A stretch of DNA of 64,000 nt from Ectopseudomonas chengduensis (GTDB lineage Bacteria; Pseudomonadota; Gammaproteobacteria; Pseudomonadales; Pseudomonadaceae), in NCBI RefSeq assembly GCF_900102635.1, contig NZ_FMZQ01000019.1, forward strand, positions 16,184-80,183, in the 5' to 3' direction. The notes beneath the pieces are model-generated. The model saw only the letters and a list, made by a program, of their open reading frames with translations. It was not told the origin of the DNA and made no database searches. Each line of letters begins with the position of its first letter. Positions within the stretch are counted from its first letter, which is position 1. A program made the translations under genes and the position numbers. This document shows, one piece after another, positions 41,111-50,508 of the stretch.

Positions 41111-43288
41111 ATGACTGAACGCGTTCAAGTCGGTGGCCTGCAGGTCGCCAAAGCCCTGTACGACTTCGTGAACAACGAAGCCATTCCCGGTACCGGCATC
41201 GCTGCCGACCAGTTCTGGGCCGGTGCCGCTGCGGTCATCAAGGACCTGGCGCCGAAGAACCGTGCCCTGCTGGCCAAGCGCGACGAGCTGCAGGCACAGA
41301 TCGATGCCTGGCACCAGGCGCGCAAGGGTCAGGCCCATGACGCCGCTGCCTACAAGGCCTTCCTCCAGGAAATCGGCTATCTGCTGCCAGAGCCGGAAGA
41401 CTTCCAGGCCACCACTGCCAACGTCGACGAAGAGATCGCCCGTCTGGCCGGCCCGCAGTTGGTGGTGCCGGTGATGAACGCGCGCTTCGCCCTGAACGCT
41501 TCCAACGCCCGCTGGGGCTCGCTGTACGACGCGCTGTACGGCACCGACGTGATCAGCGAAGAAGGTGGCGCCGAGAAGGGCAAGGGCTACAACAAGGTCC
41601 GTGGCGACAAGGTCATCGCCTTCGCCCGCGCCTTCCTCGACGAGGCCGCGCCGCTGGCTGCCGGCTCGCACGTCGACTCCACCGGTTATGCCATCGTCGA
41701 CGGCAAGCTGGTCGTCGCCCTCAAGGGTGGCAGCAACAGCGGCCTGCGTGACGACGCGCAGCTGGTTGGCTTTCAGGGCGAGGCCAGCGCGCCGATCGCC
41801 GTGCTGCTCAAGCACAACGGCCTGCACTTCGAGATCCAGATCGACGCCTCCAGCCCCATCGGCAGCACCGACGCCGCTGGCGTGAAAGATGTGCTGATGG
41901 AAGCCGCGCTGACCACCATCATGGACTGCGAAGACTCCGTCGCCGCCGTCGATGCCGATGACAAGGTGGTGGTCTACAAGAACTGGCTGGGCCTGATGAA
42001 AGGCGACCTGGCCGAGGACGTGTCCAAAGGCGGCAAGACCTTCACCCGCACCATGAACCCGGATCGCGTCTACACCCAGCCGGACGGTTCCGAGCTGACC
42101 CTGCATGGCCGCTCGCTGCTGTTCGTGCGCAACGTCGGCCACCTGATGACCAACCCGGCCATCCTCGACGCCGAAGGCAACGAGATTCCGGAGGGCATTC
42201 AGGATGCGCTGTTCACCAGCCTGATCGCGGTGCACAACCTGATCGGCAACACCAGCCGCAAGAACACTCGAACCGGCAGCGTGTATATCGTCAAGCCGAA
42301 GATGCATGGCCCGGAAGAAGTCGCCTTCACCAGCGAAATCTTCGCCCGCGTCGAGGATGTGCTGGGCCTGGCCCGCAATACCCTGAAAGTCGGCATCATG
42401 GACGAGGAGCGCCGCACCACCGTCAACCTCAAGGCGTGCATCAAGGCTGCCAGCGAGCGCGTGGTATTCATCAACACCGGCTTCCTCGACCGTACCGGTG
42501 ACGAGATCCACACCTCCATGGAAGCCGGCGCCGTGGTGCGCAAGGCCGCCATGAAGAGCGAAGCCTGGATCGGTGCCTACGAGAACAACAACGTCGACGT
42601 CGGCCTGGCCACAGGCCTGCAGGGTCGCGCACAAATCGGCAAGGGCATGTGGGCCATGCCGGACCTGATGGCGGCGATGCTCGAGCAGAAGATCGCCCAC
42701 CCGCTGTCCGGCGCCAACACCGCCTGGGTCCCCTCGCCGACCGCAGCCACCCTGCACGCCCTGCACTACCACAAGGTCGACGTGTTCGCCCGTCAGGCCG
42801 AACTGGCCAAGCGCACCCCGGCTTCGGTGGACGACATCCTGACCATCCCGCTGGCCAAGGACACCAACTGGTCAGCAGAAGAAGTCCGCAACGAGCTGGA
42901 CAACAACTCGCAAGGCATCCTCGGCTACGTGGTGCGCTGGATCGACCAGGGCGTCGGCTGCTCCAAGGTGCCGGACATCAACGACGTCGGCCTGATGGAA
43001 GACCGCGCCACCCTGCGCATCTCCAGCCAGCTGCTGGCCAACTGGCTGCGCCACGGCATCGTTACCGAAGCGCAAGTGGTCGAAAGCCTCAAGCGCATGG
43101 CACCGGTGGTTGATCGCCAGAACGCCAATGATCCGCTGTATCGCCCGATGGCCCCGGATTTCGACAACAACGTCGCCTTCCAGGCCGCGCTGGAGCTGGT
43201 GGTCGAAGGCACCAAGCAGCCCAACGGCTACACCGAGCCGGTGCTGCATCGCCGTCGTCGCGAGTTCAAGGCCAAGAACGGTCTGTGA
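41111..43288 (+). CDS. glcB: Malate synthase G
   Basis: Condenses glyoxylate with acetyl-CoA to malate in the glyoxylate shunt, so it is needed for growth on acetate or fatty acids. 725 residues, the normal G-isoform length. The start at 41111 (MTERVQVGGLQVAKAL) follows GAGGCAAGTG. Family blocks are NARFALNASNARWGSLYDALYGTD, HIQID-like HFEIQIDASSPIG, TTIMDCEDSVAAVDADDK, TGSVYIVKPKMHGPEEV, VGIMDEERRTTVNL and GINTAWVPSP-like GANTAWVPSPTAATLHALHYH. The catalytic Asp is expected in the C-terminal domain (KVDVFARQ region and beyond). It is monocistronic with a strong terminator. Confidence 0.97.
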   Translation: MTERVQVGGLQVAKALYDFVNNEAIPGTGIAADQFWAGAAAVIKDLAPKNRALLAKRDELQAQIDAWHQARKGQAHDAAAYKAFLQEIGYLLPEPEDFQATTANVDEEIARLAGPQLVVPVMNARFALNASNARWGSLYDALYGTDVISEEGGAEKGKGYNKVRGDKVIAFARAFLDEAAPLAAGSHVDSTGYAIVDGKLVVALKGGSNSGLRDDAQLVGFQGEASAPIAVLLKHNGLHFEIQIDASSPIGSTDAAGVKDVLMEAALTTIMDCEDSVAAVDADDKVVVYKNWLGLMKGDLAEDVSKGGKTFTRTMNPDRVYTQPDGSELTLHGRSLLFVRNVGHLMTNPAILDAEGNEIPEGIQDALFTSLIAVHNLIGNTSRKNTRTGSVYIVKPKMHGPEEVAFTSEIFARVEDVLGLARNTLKVGIMDEERRTTVNLKACIKAASERVVFINTGFLDRTGDEIHTSMEAGAVVRKAAMKSEAWIGAYENNNVDVGLATGLQGRAQIGKGMWAMPDLMAAMLEQKIAHPLSGANTAWVPSPTAATLHALHYHKVDVFARQAELAKRTPASVDDILTIPLAKDTNWSAEEVRNELDNNSQGILGYVVRWIDQGVGCSKVPDINDVGLMEDRATLRISSQLLANWLRHGIVTEAQVVESLKRMAPVVDRQNANDPLYRPMAPDFDNNVAFQAALELVVEGTKQPNGYTEPVLHRRRREFKAKNGL

Positions 43289-43309
43289 TTCGCCTGGCAC
43301 CTCGACCAT

Positions 43310-43337
43310 AAAAAACCGCCCTTCGGGGCGGTTTTTT
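43310..43337. terminator. Bidirectional terminator between glcB and the LtaS-like gene
   Basis: AAAAAACCGCCC, loop TTCG, GGGCGGTTTTTT: a perfect 12-base stem with T-runs on both strands. It serves converging genes. Confidence 0.95.
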
Positions 43338-43345
43338 ATAGGGCA

Positions 43346-43406
43346 GTCGCGGCTAAAGCCCCTCCCACAGGGCACTCAACTTTGTGGGAGGGGCTTTAGC
43401 CGCGAC
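43346..43406. repeat. REP pair with perfect 24-base inverted arms
   Basis: Arms 43346-43369 and 43383-43406 are exact inverse copies around a 13-base loop. The left arm is identical to positions 3250-3273. It lies directly beside the terminator and seven bases from the stop codon of the LtaS-like gene. Confidence 0.92.
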
Positions 43407-43412
43407 AGACAA

Positions 43413-45479
43413 CTAGCGCGTGGCCTGCGCCGCCTTGTCCGCTGTTACCCCGGTGGTATTGCCCAGCAGACTGGTTGTCGCGGTCTGCACGAAGGCCGAC
43501 AGCTTGCGCTCCAGATCGCTGCGCCGCTGCGCGTCATCGATCACCTCGGCACTGGCCTCGTGGCCAAGCTGGTAGCGATACAGGCGCGCATCACGGTCAC
43601 GCGGTTTGACCAGGATGTTGTCGCCCGTCACCAGTCCCACGGTCTGGTCGCTCCCGGACGGTTTGATCACCGCCACGCCGGCATCGCCCTCAGGCAGCGC
43701 CAGCAGGTCGCGGCCCCAGCATTGCTGCTGCACCGGCTGGCCGAGACGGCCCATGATGGTTGGTACCACGTCGATCTGGCTGCCGACGGTGTCGCGGTTA
43801 TTGCCGAAGGTTTCCTGCACGCCGGGGCCAATCAGCAGCAGCGGGATGCTGAAGCGCGACAGGTCCATCTCGGTGATCTGCTCGTCGTTGCCGAAGCCAT
43901 GGTCACCCAGCACCACGAACAGGGTGTCCTTGAAGTAGGGCTCCTGGCGCGCCTTGGCGAAGAACTGGCCGAGCGCCCAGTCGGCGTAACGCATGGCGGT
44001 CAGGTGCTCGTCCAGCGAGCCGTGGCCCGTGACGCGTTCGACCGGCAGATCCTCCGGCAGGGCGTAAGGCGTGTGGTTGGACAACGTCTGCAGCATTGCG
44101 TAGAACGGCCTGCCCTGGCGCCCCAGCTTGGCCAATTCATCGACACCACGGCTGAACATGTCCTGGTCAGACACCCCCCAAGTCGGGTCGATGAAGACCG
44201 GGTCGACGAAATCATCGCGACCGACGAAGTTGCGCATACCCTGGTTGGCGAAGAAGCCGGACTGGTTATCCCAGGCGAAGCTGCCGTTGTACACGTACAC
44301 ATCATCATAACCACGGGCACTGAGCAACTGCGGCAGGCCGGAGAACTGGTGGCCACCTTCGGGCATGCGCATCAGGTATTCGAAGGCCGGCAGGTTGGGG
44401 AAGCAGGCCATGGTGGCGAACATGCCCTGGTGGGTGTGGGTCCCGTTGGAGAACATGCGCTGGAACAGCAAACCCTCTTTTGCCAACGCATCGAAGTTGG
44501 GGGTGATGCCGTCCTGGTTGCCCATGGCACCGATATAGCGCCCTGCCATGCTCTCCATGAGGATCACCACCACGTTGCGCACCTGCGGCAGCTGGCCTTC
44601 GGCCGGTGGCGTGTAAACGCGACGCACGGCCGCTTGGTCGGCGTCGATCAACTGATCGCGCGAGGTCAGCAGCAGGTCGCGGGTGATCTGCTGTGCTTCG
44701 TCAGCCGGCAGGGTGGCCTTCCAACTGTTGTCGCGGTGCTCGGAGAAGAAGTTCTCGGCAGCATCGACCAGGGTCAGGGTGCCGTTGAGGCCCAGGTGAT
44801 TGGCAAACATCGAATCGGTGGTATAGGCATCGCCCCAGCGTAGCGGTGGGCCGGAGCGCAGGGTGCCACGAGCAGCGGTCACGCAGACCAGCAGAAACAT
44901 CACGAACACCGCAGTACGTGCCGGCCAGTGCGGCGGCGCAGCATGCCCCCGCGCACGCGTGGCACGCTCGATACGGCGGAACAACCAGGCCAGCAGCAGC
45001 GTGGCCAGGGCCCAGGCCAGCAGCAGGCGCAACACAGGGAAACCGTTCCAGATCATGCTGGTGACGGTGCCCAAGTCCTCCTGCATGTACTGGAACACCA
45101 AACTGTTCAGGCGCTGATGGAATTCGCGGTAGAAATTCAGCTCGACCACGGCAAAAAACAGACACAGGCTGGTGACGACGGTCAGCCAGGCTACATGCAG
45201 ACGCCGCGCGCGCATCGCAGTGACACTCAGCAGCGACAGACTCAGCGGAATGCACAGGTAGACGATCAGACGCAGGTCGAAGCGCGCGCCATTGACGAAG
45301 GCCTCGGCGAAGGTGCTGGCCGATGTATCGGCGATCAGCGCCTGGTTGTAGGCCAGCAAGCCCAGCCGAGCCAGGGCGAAAAGCAGCAGCATGCACAGCG
45401 CGCTGCCGAGGATGAAAGCCAGGTGACTACCAACACTGACCTGCGCCGCCTTGCGGGCAGCTGGTACGGATGACTGCAT
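43413..45479 (-). CDS. LTA synthase-like membrane sulfatase/phosphoglycerol transferase
   Basis: 688 residues. Five transmembrane segments fill about 15-210, followed by a periplasmic alkaline-phosphatase-superfamily domain (about 295-620): VVVILMESMAGRYIG (metal Glu), FSNGTHTHQGMFATM (nucleophile Thr), DDVYVYNGSFAWDNQSGFF, and the LGDHGFGNDE metal motif. In Gram-negatives such proteins transfer phosphoglycerol or phosphoethanolamine to glycans or lipid A; the acceptor here is unknown. The gene stands alone with its own terminator. Confidence 0.9.
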   Translation of the reverse strand: MQSSVPAARKAAQVSVGSHLAFILGSALCMLLLFALARLGLLAYNQALIADTSASTFAEAFVNGARFDLRLIVYLCIPLSLSLLSVTAMRARRLHVAWLTVVTSLCLFFAVVELNFYREFHQRLNSLVFQYMQEDLGTVTSMIWNGFPVLRLLLAWALATLLLAWLFRRIERATRARGHAAPPHWPARTAVFVMFLLVCVTAARGTLRSGPPLRWGDAYTTDSMFANHLGLNGTLTLVDAAENFFSEHRDNSWKATLPADEAQQITRDLLLTSRDQLIDADQAAVRRVYTPPAEGQLPQVRNVVVILMESMAGRYIGAMGNQDGITPNFDALAKEGLLFQRMFSNGTHTHQGMFATMACFPNLPAFEYLMRMPEGGHQFSGLPQLLSARGYDDVYVYNGSFAWDNQSGFFANQGMRNFVGRDDFVDPVFIDPTWGVSDQDMFSRGVDELAKLGRQGRPFYAMLQTLSNHTPYALPEDLPVERVTGHGSLDEHLTAMRYADWALGQFFAKARQEPYFKDTLFVVLGDHGFGNDEQITEMDLSRFSIPLLLIGPGVQETFGNNRDTVGSQIDVVPTIMGRLGQPVQQQCWGRDLLALPEGDAGVAVIKPSGSDQTVGLVTGDNILVKPRDRDARLYRYQLGHEASAEVIDDAQRRSDLERKLSAFVQTATTSLLGNTTGVTADKAAQATR

Positions 45480-45645
45480 GGATGTGCCTTGCTCTTTATG
45501 GAAATAGGAGGGCCAGTGCAGTTTGCCTGAGTGCAGGTCAAAATTTCGTCAAAACTGCGTTGTCTGCACCCTACTTAGGTGCAATGGGCAAGCCGACCAG
45601 CCAGGGCCACACTGACAACATCCCGAAACTGCGAGGCGCAAGCCC

Positions 45646-47577
45646 ATGAGCAAGGCCGATGCGATGGCTGATGCGGGCAAGACAGCGGTGCTGCAGAACA
45701 TCCACGGCACCATGGAGTTCCTGCAGAAGTTCCCGCCTTTCAACCAGATGGACACCGCCCATCTGGCGTTTCTGGTCGAGCACTGCCAGCTGCGCTTCTA
45801 TGCCGAAGGCGACTCGATCATCAAACCCAGCGATGGTCCGGTCGAGCACTTCTACATCGTCAAGCAGGGCCGTGTGCACGGCGAGCGCCCGCACAGCGCA
45901 CGGCGTGGCACCGAGACCACCTTTGAGATCACCGCCGGCGAGTGCTTTCCCCTGGCCGCGCTGATCGGCGAGCGAGCCACGCGCACCGAGCACCTGGCCG
46001 CCGAAGATACCTTCTGCCTGCTGCTGTCCAAGCTTGCCTTCGTCAAACTCTTCGCCGTCTCCAACCCGCTGCGCGACTTCGCCCTGCGTGGGGTCAGCAG
46101 TCTGCTCGACCAGGTCAACCAGCAGGTGCAGCTGCGCGCGGTGGAAACCCTCGGCGCGCAGTATTCGCTGGATACCCGCCTGGGTGAACTGGCCATGCGC
46201 CAACCCATCGGCTGCCCCCCCGCCACGCCGCTGCGCGAGGCGGTGCGGCTGATGCACGAACAGCATGTCGGCAGCATCGTCATCGTCGATCCGGCCGATA
46301 AACCGCTGGGTATCTTTACCCTGCGCGACCTGCGCCGGGTGGTGGCCGACGGCGTCGACCTGGCCCAGCCGATCAGCAACCTGATGACCCCCAGGCCCTT
46401 CCACCTGGCGCCGGACGCCAGCGCCTTCGACGCCGCCATCGCCATGACCGAGCGGCATATCGCTCACGTCTGCCTGGTGGAGCACGAAAAACTCTGCGGG
46501 GTGATTTCCGAGCGCGACCTGTTCAGCCTGCAGCGCGTCGACCTGGTGCATCTGGCACGCACCATCCGCCACGCCGGCAAAGTCGAGACCCTGGCCGGGC
46601 TGCGCAGCGACATCCGCCTGCTGGTCGACCGCATGCTCGCGCATGGCGCCAGCTCGACGCAGATCACCCATATCGTCACCCTGCTCAACGACCACACCGT
46701 ATGCCGGGTGATCGAGCTGACCCTTGAAGAAATGGGCGATCCGGGCATACCCTTCACCTGGCTGTGCTTCGGCAGCGAAGGCCGCCGCGAGCAGACCCTG
46801 CACACCGATCAGGACAACGGCATACTCTTCGAAGCCGAAAATGCCAGCGAGGCCGCCGCCACCCGTGAGCGCCTGCTGCCGATCGCCCGCGAGATCAACC
46901 AGCGCCTGGCGCAGTGCGGCTTTACCCTGTGCAAGGGCAACATCATGGCCGGCAACCCCGAGCTGTGCCTGTCGCGCGAGGAGTGGTCGCGGCGCTTCGC
47001 CGGCTTCGTCCTCGAAGCCACGCCGGAAAATCTGCTGGGCTCGACCATCTATTTCGACCTGCGCGCGATCTGGGGCCCGGACGAAGGCTGCGAACAGCTA
47101 CGCGAGGAGCTGCTCGGACGCATCGCCAACAACAGCCTGTTCCAGCGCATGATGGCGGAGAACGCCCTGCGCCACCGCCCGCCGGTTGGACGCTTCCGCG
47201 ACTTCGTGGTGGCCCGTTCGGGCGCCGACAAGGACACTCTCGACCTCAAGGTGCAGGGCCTGACGCCCTTCGTCGACGGCGCCCGTTTGCTCGCGTTGGC
47301 CAACGGCATCAGTGCGGTCGGCACCCTGGAGCGCCTGCGCGCGCTGATCACCAAGGGCGTGATCGAGGCCCTGGACGGCGCCGCCTATGAAGAGGCCTAC
47401 CACTTCATTCAGCAGACGCGCATGCAGCAGCATCAACTGCAGGCACGCGACGAGCTGCCCTACTCCAATCGGGTCGACCCCGACCACCTCAACCACCTGG
47501 ACCGGCGTATTCTGCGCGAGTCGTTCCGCCAGGCGCAGCGCCTGCAGAGCAGCCTGGCCATGAGGTATCAGCTATGA
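45646..47577 (+). CDS. Signalling protein: cNMP-binding, two CBS, DUF294 nucleotidyltransferase
   Basis: 643 residues with four parts in order: a cyclic-nucleotide-binding domain (about 25-145), a CBS pair (about 180-295; PATPLREAVRLMHEQHVGSIVIVD and AHVCLVEHEKLCGVISERDLFSL), a DUF294 nucleotidyltransferase-like domain (about 345-480; WLCFGSEGRREQTLHTDQDNGILFE, with a GSEGR...DQDN pattern like GlnD) and a C-terminal helical domain. The set suggests a sensor of energy charge or cyclic nucleotide that modifies a partner. It is translationally coupled to a DnaQ-like exonuclease (ATGA overlap). In P. aeruginosa the same pair lies, from memory, beside the acetate-type symporter (PA3232-PA3235). 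Confidence 0.88.
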   Translation: MSKADAMADAGKTAVLQNIHGTMEFLQKFPPFNQMDTAHLAFLVEHCQLRFYAEGDSIIKPSDGPVEHFYIVKQGRVHGERPHSARRGTETTFEITAGECFPLAALIGERATRTEHLAAEDTFCLLLSKLAFVKLFAVSNPLRDFALRGVSSLLDQVNQQVQLRAVETLGAQYSLDTRLGELAMRQPIGCPPATPLREAVRLMHEQHVGSIVIVDPADKPLGIFTLRDLRRVVADGVDLAQPISNLMTPRPFHLAPDASAFDAAIAMTERHIAHVCLVEHEKLCGVISERDLFSLQRVDLVHLARTIRHAGKVETLAGLRSDIRLLVDRMLAHGASSTQITHIVTLLNDHTVCRVIELTLEEMGDPGIPFTWLCFGSEGRREQTLHTDQDNGILFEAENASEAAATRERLLPIAREINQRLAQCGFTLCKGNIMAGNPELCLSREEWSRRFAGFVLEATPENLLGSTIYFDLRAIWGPDEGCEQLREELLGRIANNSLFQRMMAENALRHRPPVGRFRDFVVARSGADKDTLDLKVQGLTPFVDGARLLALANGISAVGTLERLRALITKGVIEALDGAAYEEAYHFIQQTRMQQHQLQARDELPYSNRVDPDHLNHLDRRILRESFRQAQRLQSSLAMRYQL

Positions 47578-48275
47578 GCAAGTTCACCTGGTTCACCGGC
47601 CGCGGTCCGGCCCTGACCCAGCAGCAGCTACAACGCCGCGCAGCGCTGAGTGCGCCGGCGCCGTTCGACGAACGCCCGCTGCACCAGCAGCGTTTCGTCG
47701 TCCTCGATCTGGAAACCACCGGCCTGAACATGCGCCGCGATCAGGTGCTGGCCATCGGCGCGGTGGTGATCGATAACGGCGCCATCGACTTCGCCGAGCA
47801 GTTCGAATGCACCCTGCACCGCCCCGATCACCAGGCCAGCGCCAGCACCCTGATCCACGGCATCGCCCCCAGCGAAGTGGCCCGTGGCGTGGAACCGGCC
47901 GAGGCGCTGCTGGATTTTATGGAGTTCGTTGGCAGCAGTCCGCTGCTGGCGTTTCATGCCGAGTTCGACCAGCGCATGCTGGCCCGTGCGCTGCGCCAGA
48001 GTCTAGGCTATCGCCTGCAGCACCGTTTCTTCGATGTCGCCGAAATCGCCCCGCTGCTGTGCCCACAATCGCGCATACGCCAAGGCGGGCTCGATGAGTG
48101 GGTCGCCGAATTTGGCCTGCAGGTACACCAGCGTCATAACGCCAGTGCCGATGCGCTGGTGACCGCTGAATTGGCGCTGATGCTGTTCAGCAAGGCACGT
48201 CGTCAGGGCATCGACAGTCTCTGCGAGCTGGAGCGCCAGCTAGCCAGCCAACGCCGCCGTCAACACGCCATGTAA
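47574..48275 (+). CDS. DnaQ-like 3'-5' exonuclease (DEDDh)
   Basis: 233 residues. The DEDDh set is complete: Asp and Glu in VVLDLETTGLN (about 43-52), Asp in FHAEFDQRML and His-x-x-x-x-Asp in RHNASADALVT. It resembles the epsilon subunit of DNA polymerase III but lacks its C-terminal polymerase-binding part, so a separate nuclease role is likely. Its ATG overlaps the preceding stop codon by four bases, so synthesis is coupled to the cNMP/CBS protein. Confidence 0.9.
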   Translation: MSKFTWFTGRGPALTQQQLQRRAALSAPAPFDERPLHQQRFVVLDLETTGLNMRRDQVLAIGAVVIDNGAIDFAEQFECTLHRPDHQASASTLIHGIAPSEVARGVEPAEALLDFMEFVGSSPLLAFHAEFDQRMLARALRQSLGYRLQHRFFDVAEIAPLLCPQSRIRQGGLDEWVAEFGLQVHQRHNASADALVTAELALMLFSKARRQGIDSLCELERQLASQRRRQHAM

Positions 48276-48391
48276 ACAGGCCCTACGAAGCTTATTCACA
48301 ACTTCAAGGTGCGCACAGCGCACCCTACGGACTGGCCAGCCGGCGTCGGCAGACCATATACAGCGCTTGCCGGCGATCCATCTTGGCCGCT

Positions 48392-49699
48392 CTACAGATC
48401 GCGCATCAGCAATCCATAATCCAACCCCACTTCCGCCGGCAACGGCAGGTACAGCACATGGCCGTCGCCCGGCGCCACTTGCTGCGCCTGCCCTTGTGCG
48501 CTCTCCAGTTGCTCCAGGGTGAAGCGCAGGTTGCCTTGCGGGGTCATCAGCTCCAGCCCATCACCCACGGCGAAACGGTTCTTCACCCGTACCTCGGCCA
48601 GTTCGCCACGGCGCTCGCCGGTCAGCTCGCCAACGAACTGCTGGCGCTCCGACACCGAGCTACCGCGCGCGTAGTTCTGGTATTCGTCATGCACATGGCG
48701 ACGCAGAAAGCCCTCGGTGTAACCACGATGCGCCAATGACTCAAGGCTCCCCAGCAGGCTCGGGTCGAAGGGTTTGCCGGCCAGCGCGTCATCGATGGCG
48801 CAGCGGTAAACCTGAGCGGTACGCGCCACGTAGAAATGGCTCTTGGTACGCCCCTCGATCTTCAGCGAGTGCACGCCCATGCGCACCAGCCGCTCGACGT
48901 GCTGCACCGCGCGCAGATCCTTGGAATTCATGATGTAGGTGCCGTGCTCGTCCTCATAGGCGGCCATTTCCTCCCCCGGCCGCCCAGCCTCTTCGAGCAC
49001 GAAGGCCTGGGTGGTCGGTGCGCCCTGGCCGAGGGTCGGGTCGACCACACGGACGATTTCGCCTAGTTCGTTCTCGCTCGCGGGCGTGGCCTGGTATTGC
49101 CAGCGGCAGGCATTGGTGCAGGTGCCCTGGTTGGGATCGCGACGATTGATGTAGCCCGACAGCAGGCAGCGCCCGGAATAGGCCATGCACAGCGCGCCGT
49201 GGACGAACACCTCCAGCTCCATGCCCGGAACCTGGCTGCGGATTTCCTCGATCTCTTCCAGCGCCAGCTCACGCGACAGGATCACCCGCGTCAGACCCTG
49301 CTGGCGCCAGAACTCGACACTGGCCCAGTTCACCGCATTGGCCTGCACAGAGAGGTGAATCGGCATCTGCGGATAATGCTGACGCACCAGCATGATCAGG
49401 CCCGGGTCGGACATGATCAGCGCATCCGGCGCCATCTCGATCACCGGCGCCAGGTCCTTGAGGAAGGTCTTCAGCTTGGCGTTGTGCGGGGCGATGTTGA
49501 CCACCACGTAGAACTGCTTGCCCTGCGCGTGCGCCTCAGCGATGCCAAGGGCCAGGTTGGCGTGGTCGAACTCGTTGTTGCGCACGCGCAGGCTGTAACG
49601 CGGCTGACCGGCATACACCGCATCGGCGCCGTAGGCGAAGGCGTAGCGCATGTTCTTCAGGGTACCGGCTGGCGACAACAGTTCGGGGAAACAGGGCAT
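48392..49699 (-). CDS. trhP: tRNA hydroxylation protein TrhP (YegQ, peptidase U32 family)
   Basis: U32-family protein of 435 residues, which in E. coli is needed for prephenate-dependent 5-hydroxylation of U34 in tRNAs. Marks are ELLSPAGTLKNMRYAFAYGADAVYAG, VFVHGALCMAYSGRCLLSGY, NQGTCTNACRWQY (the iron-sulfur cysteines) and SLKIEGRTKSHFYVA. Many databases still list it as protease YegQ. It is transcribed alone; the gap before it contains a GGTGCGCACAGCGCACC repeat near 48309. Confidence 0.92.
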   Translation of the reverse strand: MPCFPELLSPAGTLKNMRYAFAYGADAVYAGQPRYSLRVRNNEFDHANLALGIAEAHAQGKQFYVVVNIAPHNAKLKTFLKDLAPVIEMAPDALIMSDPGLIMLVRQHYPQMPIHLSVQANAVNWASVEFWRQQGLTRVILSRELALEEIEEIRSQVPGMELEVFVHGALCMAYSGRCLLSGYINRRDPNQGTCTNACRWQYQATPASENELGEIVRVVDPTLGQGAPTTQAFVLEEAGRPGEEMAAYEDEHGTYIMNSKDLRAVQHVERLVRMGVHSLKIEGRTKSHFYVARTAQVYRCAIDDALAGKPFDPSLLGSLESLAHRGYTEGFLRRHVHDEYQNYARGSSVSERQQFVGELTGERRGELAEVRVKNRFAVGDGLELMTPQGNLRFTLEQLESAQGQAQQVAPGDGHVLYLPLPAEVGLDYGLLMRDL

Positions 49700-49910
49700 G
49701 ACCGCAAGCTCGAAAATCAGGGGCTGGCGATTCTATGCAGGTGGCAGGCGTGGATATTGATCTGGGTCTATCGGGCGCGGAAAAGCGCCCAGTCAGTGAA
49801 GGGGCGGTGCGCACGGCCCAGGCGGCCCCGCGACACCCTACGCAAGATCGCGGCTCCAGCGGCAGCTAAAGGCAGCCGCACGCCGCAGCGCTCAGCGAAA
49901 AGACGGCACG

Positions 49911-50417
49911 CTAGCGACAGACCTGACGATAAAGTTCGTCGTCCTTGTCGATACGCTTGAGCTGAGCGACCTGAGGCTGTTTCTTCTCGTCCAGCGGCAA
50001 CAATTCGCCGGTTGCGCAATTGAGCAGGTGGGCGCGGTGCGAAACGTGGTCGATGTGCTGCTTCTCGAAGCGATAGAGCATGAACTCAGCCACTGGTGCG
50101 TCCGCCACCTGCTCGCGCACGACGCTCTTGCTGTCGAGCACGGTGAAGGCGGTGACCATCGGTACGAAGTAGCTCCACGGGCGCCAAAACACGTGGCCCG
50201 CTTCGGTCGCGACCACGACCGACTCCTTGGGCTGGCGCGCCTGTTGATGCTCGAACCAGGAATACTCGTAGAACACCTGATAACCCAGCATCCCCAGACC
50301 ACCGAACAGCGGCACGATCCACTTCGGCAGTTTGTTACGCGTCAGTTTGCGCAGCAGCAGAGCGATACCGGCAGCGCCGAGCCCCGCCACCACGATGGCA
50401 AGCAAAGTCCACAACAT
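49911..50417 (-). CDS. Membrane-anchored protein, unknown function
   Basis: 168 residues. Two hydrophobic segments (about 3-22 and 33-48) are joined by LLRKLTRNKLPKW, with a soluble C-terminal part of about 115 residues. Conserved-looking phrases are YEYSWFEHQQARQP, VFWRPWSYFVPMVTAFTVLD and LLNCATGELLPLD. I do not recognise a named family. It lies downstream of the symporter operon but behind that operon's terminator, so it is probably expressed separately. Confidence 0.72.
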   Translation of the reverse strand: MLWTLLAIVVAGLGAAGIALLLRKLTRNKLPKWIVPLFGGLGMLGYQVFYEYSWFEHQQARQPKESVVVATEAGHVFWRPWSYFVPMVTAFTVLDSKSVVREQVADAPVAEFMLYRFEKQHIDHVSHRAHLLNCATGELLPLDEKKQPQVAQLKRIDKDDELYRQVCR

Positions 50418-50430
50418 ATGGTTGTTCCCG

Positions 50431-50461
50431 AAAAAAGACGGGCCTCCAGTGGAGGCCCGTC
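50431..50461 (-). terminator. Terminator of the symporter operon
   Basis: Eleven-base stem GACGGGCCTCC / GGAGGCCCGTC, loop of three, followed on the minus strand by TTTTTTCGG. It lies 47 bases after the symporter stop codon. Confidence 0.92.
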
Positions 50462-50508
50462 TGTCAGACCCTGGACCATCGACAGATGGCGTCAGGCCAG
50501 GATTATGC

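Noticed and set aside
40991..42772. 593-codon minus-strand open frame opposite glcB
   Set aside because: Antisense shadow of a clear malate synthase gene; no family features.
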